Shown here piece after piece: positions 59,111 to 64,000 of a stretch of 64,000 nucleotides of DNA. Position numbers and translations under genes: made by a program. The notes under the pieces are model-generated. The model had not been told where the DNA came from. It was given only the letters and a program-made list of their open reading frames with translations, and did no database searches. Within the stretch, counting starts at the first letter, position 1. The number at the start of each line of letters is the position of its first letter. Source of the DNA: Pseudomonas cedrina subsp. cedrina (GTDB taxonomy: Bacteria > Pseudomonadota > Gammaproteobacteria > Pseudomonadales > Pseudomonadaceae); assembly GCF_001983175.1 (NCBI RefSeq), contig NZ_MNPW01000018.1, positions 1 to 64,000 of the forward strand, read 5' to 3'.

Positions 59111-60667
59111 ATGAAATCAATCCTTGCACCTCGTCATCTGGCGATGGCTGTTTTCGTCACGGCCATGGGCCTCGGCACCTGGCAATCGGCAAGCGCGGCC
59201 GTGTCCCAGGACACGCTGATGATCGGCAAACCGTCCGATCCGCAGACGCTCGACCCGGCGGTAACCATCGATAATAACGATTGGGCAATCACCTACCCCG
59301 CTTATCAGCGCCTGGTGACCTACAAGACCGAGAACGGCAAAGGCAGCACCGAAGTCGAGGGTGAACTCGCCGCCAACTGGTCGACCTCGCCGGACAAATT
59401 GACCTGGGAGTTCAAGCTCAAGCCCGGCAATAAGTTCGATGACGGAACCGAGGTGAATGCAGAGGCGGTCAAGTTTTCCTTCGATCGCGTGATGAAACTC
59501 AAACAAGGGCCGTCGGGCGCTTTCCCCGAGGACATGGTCGTCAGCACCGTCGACCCGATGACCGTGCGCTTTACCTTGAAAGCGCCATACGCACCGTTCC
59601 TGTCGACACTGGCACACAACGGCGCGGCCATCGTCAACCCGGCCGTCGCCAAAAAGCCTGAAGGTGCCGAAACCTACCTGTCGACGCATACCGCCGGCTC
59701 CGGCGCGTTCAAACTGGTCAACTGGCAGAAAGGCCAGGCCCTGACCCTGGAACAGAACAGCTACTACGCCGGACCCAAGCCAACCCTGAACAAAGTGGTC
59801 GTGAAAATCATCGGCGAAGCCTCGGTACGGCGCCTGCAACTCGAACATGGCGACCTGGATATCATCGAAGACATGCCCGAGGACCAGCTCCAGGCCCTGG
59901 CGAAAAAGCCCGGGATCGTGATCGGCGATTACCCGTCGCTGCGCGTAACGATGCTCTATCTGAACACTCAGAAAGCACCGATGAGCAACCCGGATGCCCG
60001 TCGCGCGATTATCGAGTCAGTCGACTACAACGGGATTATCCAGGGCATCCTGGGGGGCAAGGCAAAACCGCTGAACGGCCCTATCCCTCAAGGCATGTGG
60101 GCGTATGACGAAACGCTGCCGGCGCTGAAACAAGACCTGACCAAAGCCAAGGCGGACCTGGCCAAGGTCTCGCCAAAGGTCAGCAACCTGACCTTCATGT
60201 ATTCCGACAAAGACCCGAACTGGGAACCCATCGGCTTGACCTTGCAAGCCGGCCTGCAGTCACTTGGCGTCAACCTGAAGATGGAAAAGCTGGCCAACGC
60301 CAGCATGCGCGAACGCCTGGGTTCAGGTGATTTCGACATTGCCATCGGTTCATGGAGCCCGGACTTTGCCGACCCCTACATGTTCATGAACTTCTTCTTC
60401 GACTCCAAGCTCAAGGGCCTGGCGGGCAACCGTTCGATGTACGAAAACCCGGCGGTCGACAAGCTCATTCGTGAGTCGGCCACCACCAACGAGATGGCCA
60501 AGCGTGTCGAGCTGTATCAACAGGCGCAGAAGATCGTGCTCAACGACAGCGTCTACGCCTATCTCTACCAGAAAGCCTACACCTTGCCGATGAGCGACAA
60601 GGTCAAAGGGTATGTGTTCAACCCGATGCTCGAACAAGTATTCAACATCGGCACGATCACCAAGTAA
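59111..60667 (+). CDS. ddpA: Dipeptide ABC transporter substrate-binding protein
   Basis: The 518-residue product has a signal peptide (SASAAV) and the SBP_bac_5 fold of peptide-binding proteins (KPSDPQTLDPAVTIDNNDW near the N-terminus; KFSFDRVMKLK). It leads the permease and ATPase genes and follows ddpX, so D-Ala-D-Ala or muropeptide-derived dipeptides are the likely ligands. A strong AAAGGA site precedes ATG 59111. The 58929-59110 gap may have a promoter. Confidence 0.88.
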   Translation: MKSILAPRHLAMAVFVTAMGLGTWQSASAAVSQDTLMIGKPSDPQTLDPAVTIDNNDWAITYPAYQRLVTYKTENGKGSTEVEGELAANWSTSPDKLTWEFKLKPGNKFDDGTEVNAEAVKFSFDRVMKLKQGPSGAFPEDMVVSTVDPMTVRFTLKAPYAPFLSTLAHNGAAIVNPAVAKKPEGAETYLSTHTAGSGAFKLVNWQKGQALTLEQNSYYAGPKPTLNKVVVKIIGEASVRRLQLEHGDLDIIEDMPEDQLQALAKKPGIVIGDYPSLRVTMLYLNTQKAPMSNPDARRAIIESVDYNGIIQGILGGKAKPLNGPIPQGMWAYDETLPALKQDLTKAKADLAKVSPKVSNLTFMYSDKDPNWEPIGLTLQAGLQSLGVNLKMEKLANASMRERLGSGDFDIAIGSWSPDFADPYMFMNFFFDSKLKGLAGNRSMYENPAVDKLIRESATTNEMAKRVELYQQAQKIVLNDSVYAYLYQKAYTLPMSDKVKGYVFNPMLEQVFNIGTITK

Positions 60668-60682
60668 GGCACTGTCGCTGAC

Positions 60683-60711
60683 AGCGGTCCCGCAGTGCGC
60701 GCGGGGCCGCT
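60683..60711 (+). terminator. Intercistronic hairpin between ddpA and ddpB
   Basis: AGCGGTCCCGC and GCGGGGCCGCT pair over 11 bp (one G-T) with a seven-base loop, 16 bases after the ddpA stop. There is no T-run. It may stabilise ddpA mRNA or attenuate the downstream genes. Confidence 0.6.
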
Positions 60712-60773
60712 GCAACGCCATGCCCGCAAGACACTTTTTGCTCTGCCCATTCACCGTGTGACCGAGGTGCCTC

Positions 60774-61790
60774 ATGGCCTTCCTGAATATCCTGCGAAAA
60801 CGCCTCGGCGGCCTCCTCCTGGTGGTGTTCGGCGTTTCGCTGATCACCTTTTCGATTTCACACCTGATCCCGGGCGATCCGGCACGCCTGATCGCAGGTG
60901 ATCGGGCCACGGATGCGATTGTCGAGAATATCCGGCATCAATTGGGCCTGGATCTGCCGCTGTATCAGCAATACGGGCGCTACATGCTCGACCTGTTTCA
61001 TGGCGACCTTGGCACCTCGATCAGAACCAGCCGACCGGTGCTCGAGGATTTGCAGGCGTTCTTCCCCGCCACCCTGGAGCTGGCCTTCGCGGCGCTGACG
61101 TTGTCGATCCTGGTGGGCGTCCCGCTCGGCGTGTTGTCGGCGGTCTACCACAATCGCCTTATCGACCAGATCGCGCGAACACTGGCGGTGACCGGCATTT
61201 CGACCCCGGCCTTCTGGCTCGGCCTGGGCCTGATCGTGGTGTTCTACGGCCACCTGAACTGGCTCCCCGGCAGCGGGCGACTCGATGAAGGGTTGACCCC
61301 ACCACCGACCTTCACCGGCTTCTACCTGATCGATTCACTGATTGCCGGGGACTGGGCACTGTTTTCCAATGCGCTCAAGCACCTCATCCTGCCGGCAATT
61401 ACCCTGGGGTTCGTCAACCTGGGGGTCATCGCGCGGCAGATTCGCTCGGCGATGCTCGATCAGCTCGGCGAGGACTACATACGCACGGCACGCGCCTACG
61501 GGTTGTCGAAATGGACGGTGATTCTGCGCCACGCGCTGCCGAATGCTCTGATTCCGTCGATCACCGTGCTGGGCTTGACCCTCGGCGACCTGTTGTATGG
61601 CGCCGTGCTGACCGAGACCGTCTTCGCGTGGCCGGGCATGGGCGCCTACGTGGTCAAATCGATCCAATCCCTGGATTTTCCCGCCGTCATGGGCTTCGCC
61701 ATTCTGGTGTCGTTCATCTACGTGCTGCTCAACATGACGATCGATCTGCTGTATCGCTTGATCGACCCACGCATTGGCGAGGTCAACTGA
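60774..61790 (+). CDS. ddpB: Dipeptide ABC transporter permease (DppB type)
   Basis: The 338-residue product has six membrane helices and the EAA loop (RTARAYGLSKWTVILRHALPNAL, about 237-259). The N-terminal part carries the family motif GDPARLIAGD. ATG 60774 has a GAGG site. It ends two bases before the next start codon. Confidence 0.9.
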   Translation: MAFLNILRKRLGGLLLVVFGVSLITFSISHLIPGDPARLIAGDRATDAIVENIRHQLGLDLPLYQQYGRYMLDLFHGDLGTSIRTSRPVLEDLQAFFPATLELAFAALTLSILVGVPLGVLSAVYHNRLIDQIARTLAVTGISTPAFWLGLGLIVVFYGHLNWLPGSGRLDEGLTPPPTFTGFYLIDSLIAGDWALFSNALKHLILPAITLGFVNLGVIARQIRSAMLDQLGEDYIRTARAYGLSKWTVILRHALPNALIPSITVLGLTLGDLLYGAVLTETVFAWPGMGAYVVKSIQSLDFPAVMGFAILVSFIYVLLNMTIDLLYRLIDPRIGEVN

Positions 61791-61792
61791 CC

Positions 61793-62692
61793 ATGACTGA
61801 TTCCCTTATGGCGCCCGCGGTGACGCCGTTGCCGAAAATGAACCGCTGGCAGGACAAACTCGCGTACCTGGCCCACCAGTTGCGGCGCAGCCCTTTGACC
61901 ATGGCCGGGCTGCTGATCACGCTCGCGGTGCTGCTGGTGATGCTGTTCGCGCCCTGGCTGGCGACCCATGACCCGAACGCGTTGAACCTGGCGCAACGGC
62001 TGGCGGCGCCTTCGGCGCAACACTGGTTCGGTACCGATGAAGTCGGTCGCGACCTGTTCAGCCGGGTCTTGTACGGCAGCCAGCAATCAGTGGGCGTCGG
62101 CCTGTTCGTGGCATTTACCGCGTGCCTAGCCGGTGGCCTGCTCGGCTGTCTGTCCGGGATCATCGGCGGGCGCTTCGACAGCCTGATGATGCGCATGATG
62201 GACATCATGCTTTCGGTGCCCTCACTCGTGCTGATCATGGCACTGGCCGCGGCGCTGGGGCCCAGCCTGTTCAATGCGATGCTGGCGATTACCCTGGTCC
62301 GCATCCCGTTCTACGTACGCCTGGCGCGCGGCCAGGCCTTGAGCATTCGACAGATGGGCTATGTAAAAGCCGCCGAGACCTTCGGTGCGGGCCGCTGGCA
62401 TATGGTGAGCTGGCACGTTGCCCGCAACGCCATGCCGCCCCTGCTGGTGCAACTGAGCCTGGATATCGGCAGCGCGATATTGATGGCCTCCGCACTGGGT
62501 TTCATCGGTCTGGGCGCGCAGCAGCCGACCGCAGAATGGGGCGCAATGGTCGCGACCGGGCGTAACTACATTCTGGACCAATGGTGGTATTCCACCTTTC
62601 CAGGGGTCGCGATCCTGATAACGGCGACCGGATTCAACTTATTGGGCGACGGTGTACGCGACCTGCTCGACCCGCGCCAGCAGGGGAAATGA
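61793..62692 (+). CDS. ddpC: Dipeptide ABC transporter permease (DppC type)
   Basis: The 299-residue product has the OppC N-terminal helix (LTMAGLLITLAVLLVMLF), HWFGTDEVGRDLFSRVLYG (about 79-97) and the EAA loop (VKAAETFGAGRWHMVSWHVARN). It pairs with the preceding permease. Its stop overlaps the in-frame ATG at 62689 just before the ATPase gene. Confidence 0.9.
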   Translation: MTDSLMAPAVTPLPKMNRWQDKLAYLAHQLRRSPLTMAGLLITLAVLLVMLFAPWLATHDPNALNLAQRLAAPSAQHWFGTDEVGRDLFSRVLYGSQQSVGVGLFVAFTACLAGGLLGCLSGIIGGRFDSLMMRMMDIMLSVPSLVLIMALAAALGPSLFNAMLAITLVRIPFYVRLARGQALSIRQMGYVKAAETFGAGRWHMVSWHVARNAMPPLLVQLSLDIGSAILMASALGFIGLGAQQPTAEWGAMVATGRNYILDQWWYSTFPGVAILITATGFNLLGDGVRDLLDPRQQGK

Positions 62693-62694
62693 AC

Positions 62695-63726
62695 ATGTCC
62701 AGTCAATCACCCGTCATTGCTTCCTCGCGCGAATCCGTGCTGTCCATCGACAACCTGCGCATTGAATTCCCGGCCTATCGCAGCACCGTGAAAGCACTCA
62801 ACGGTGTCTCCCTGGAAGTCAAAGCCGGCGAAATTGTCGGCGTGATCGGAGAGTCCGGCTCGGGAAAATCGGTGACCGCCATGCTGAGCATGCGCTTACT
62901 GCCCGAGCGTGCCTACGAAGTGAAAAGCGGCGCGCTGCACATTCTCGGACGCGACATGCTCGCCGCGCCAGAAAAGGACCTGCTCAAGGTGCGTGGCAAA
63001 GACGTCGCGATGATTTTTCAAGAGCCTATGACAGCGCTCAACCCGACGCGGCGCATTGGCCGCCAGATGCTCGATGTGATCATCCATCACCAGCAGCTGA
63101 GCAGGTACGATGCCCGCGCGAAAGCCATCGCCCTGCTGCGGGACATGCACATTGCCGACCCCGAGCAGGTCATGAACAGTTATCCCTTCGAACTGTCCGG
63201 CGGCATGCGTCAGCGGGTGATGATCGCCTTGGCGTTCTCCTGTGATCCGCAGTTGCTGATCGCCGACGAGCCGACCACCGCGCTCGATGTCACCGTGCAG
63301 CGCCAGGTCTTGCTGCTGCTGCGCGAAAAGGCCCGCCAGCGGGGTACTGCGATTCTGCTGATCACCCACGACATGGCCCTGGTTTCGCAGTTCTGCGACC
63401 GTGTGTATGTGATGTACACCGGCGCGGTGGTCGAGCAAGGCACGACCGCCGAGGTGATGGCTGACCCGCGTCATCCCTATACGAAGGGCTTGCTCCTCGG
63501 CCTGCCGGAACAGGTCGAGCCGGGCCAGGACCTGATGACCATTCCCGGCCAGGTGCCCAACCTGTCGGCATTACCCGAGGGCTGCACGTTTCGCGACCGC
63601 TGCGGCTATGCAATGCCGCGCTGTGCCGAACGGCCGCCGATGCAGAGCCTCGATTCCGAGACGGGCCATCAGAGCGCCTGCTGGCTGGTCGAGACGCCCC
63701 GGACCTCCCTGGAGTTGCAATCATGA
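62695..63726 (+). CDS. ddpD: Dipeptide ABC transporter ATPase (DppD type)
   Basis: The 343-residue ATPase has Walker A GESGSGKS (about 47-54), Q-loop IFQEPMTALNP, signature LSGGMRQR, Walker B LLIADEPTTALD, the H-loop LITHDMA and the C-terminal oligopeptide-transporter region with cysteines (GCTFRDRCGYAMPRC, about 295-309) that binds an iron-sulfur cluster in relatives. ATG 62695 is better spaced from GGGGA than ATG 62689. Confidence 0.9.
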   Translation: MSSQSPVIASSRESVLSIDNLRIEFPAYRSTVKALNGVSLEVKAGEIVGVIGESGSGKSVTAMLSMRLLPERAYEVKSGALHILGRDMLAAPEKDLLKVRGKDVAMIFQEPMTALNPTRRIGRQMLDVIIHHQQLSRYDARAKAIALLRDMHIADPEQVMNSYPFELSGGMRQRVMIALAFSCDPQLLIADEPTTALDVTVQRQVLLLLREKARQRGTAILLITHDMALVSQFCDRVYVMYTGAVVEQGTTAEVMADPRHPYTKGLLLGLPEQVEPGQDLMTIPGQVPNLSALPEGCTFRDRCGYAMPRCAERPPMQSLDSETGHQSACWLVETPRTSLELQS

Positions 63727-64000
63727 ATGATGTCGCCGCGTCCCCTTGCCCCGCCACTCGCCCCGCCCTCCTGGGGTTGCAGGACGTCAGGGTTCATTAC
63801 CCGATGGGCACTGACTGGCTGGGCAGGCCTAAAGCGGTCGCCCACGCCCTCAATGGCATTGACCTGGATGTGCAAGCCGGTGAAACCCTGGGCATCGTGG
63901 GCGAATCGGGCTGCGGCAAGAGCACCCTGGCGCAACTGTTGATGGGCTTGATCAAACCCACGGCCGGCAAGCTCGATTGGGTCTACCGCAACGACAGCGA
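63723..64000 (+). CDS. ddpF: Dipeptide ABC transporter ATPase (DppF type), truncated by window
   Basis: The first 92 codons are visible: a variable N-terminus, then LLGLQDVRVHYPMGT, and Walker A GESGCGKST (about 61-69) followed by LAQLLMGLIKPTAG. The start overlaps the ddpD stop by four bases. It continues beyond 64000. Confidence 0.88.
   Translation, partial: MNDVAASPCPATRPALLGLQDVRVHYPMGTDWLGRPKAVAHALNGIDLDVQAGETLGIVGESGCGKSTLAQLLMGLIKPTAGKLDWVYRNDS

Overview
The window is high-GC chromosomal DNA from a fluorescent Pseudomonas, most likely the P. fluorescens group. The evidence is the rRNA leader at the left edge, two families of REP-type palindromes, Pseudomonas-type tRNAs and core genes, and a central block (GntR regulator, ABC operon, prc, EAL/GGDEF protein, small regulators, FKBP) that I recall lying in the same order in P. 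aeruginosa. I see no prophage, IS transposase, integrase or CRISPR. Genus-level statements come from memory of the families, not from a search.

Left part (1-10.4 kb): the minus-strand rrn promoter region with three tandem promoters and boxA; the amino-acid exporter RhtA; a small lipoprotein; aminopeptidase P; a cysteine desulfurase; a second lipoprotein; a SfnR-like sigma-54 activator; a SoxR gene divergent from an ABM monooxygenase with a textbook SoxR promoter between them; a fluoroacetate-dehalogenase-like hydrolase. A decayed patch follows: a LysR gene with an internal deletion and a leuC-leuD deletion fusion.

10.7-16.9 kb: an eight-gene plus-strand metal-uptake operon (PepSY membrane protein, three small membrane or secreted proteins, ZnuA-like binding protein, ATPase, permease, degenerate second binding protein). 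16.9-17.6 kb is gene-free and packed with palindromic repeats. 17.6-24 kb: a GntR/UTRA regulator and a six-gene transport operon with an intracellular alkaline-phosphatase-superfamily hydrolase and a HAD phosphatase, probably for an organophosphorus compound; sites resembling PhnF operators flank it.

24-38.8 kb: the tail-specific protease Prc, an EAL-CBS-GGDEF protein, an HTH/small-protein pair, a DUF1232 protein with an inverted pair of perfect DnaA boxes at its 5' end, an FKBP lipoprotein, a di-haem cytochrome c paired with a catalase-fold protein (possible oxylipin chemistry), then LysR, CocE-type hydrolase and BCCT transporter. 39.0-39.5 kb holds gene remnants around a palindrome.

39.5-50.5 kb: a LysR gene divergent from a three-gene unit (clavaminate-synthase-like oxygenase, TSUP exporter, YbaK-like tRNA deacylase) that looks like a small make/export/self-protect module for a hydroxylated amino acid; an AraC-regulated TonB receptor with two small proteins; a LysR/SDR/quinone-reductase set. 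50.6-50.9 kb: tRNA-Asp and tRNA-Val. 51-55.1 kb: an ECF sigma/FecR/TonB-receptor signalling set behind a Fur-type site. 55.1-57.2 kb: ArgC and a LysR regulator whose C-terminus is encoded by a palindromic repeat. 57.4-64 kb: an RpiR regulator, D-Ala-D-Ala dipeptidase DdpX and the ddpABCDF dipeptide ABC transporter, cut by the window edge.
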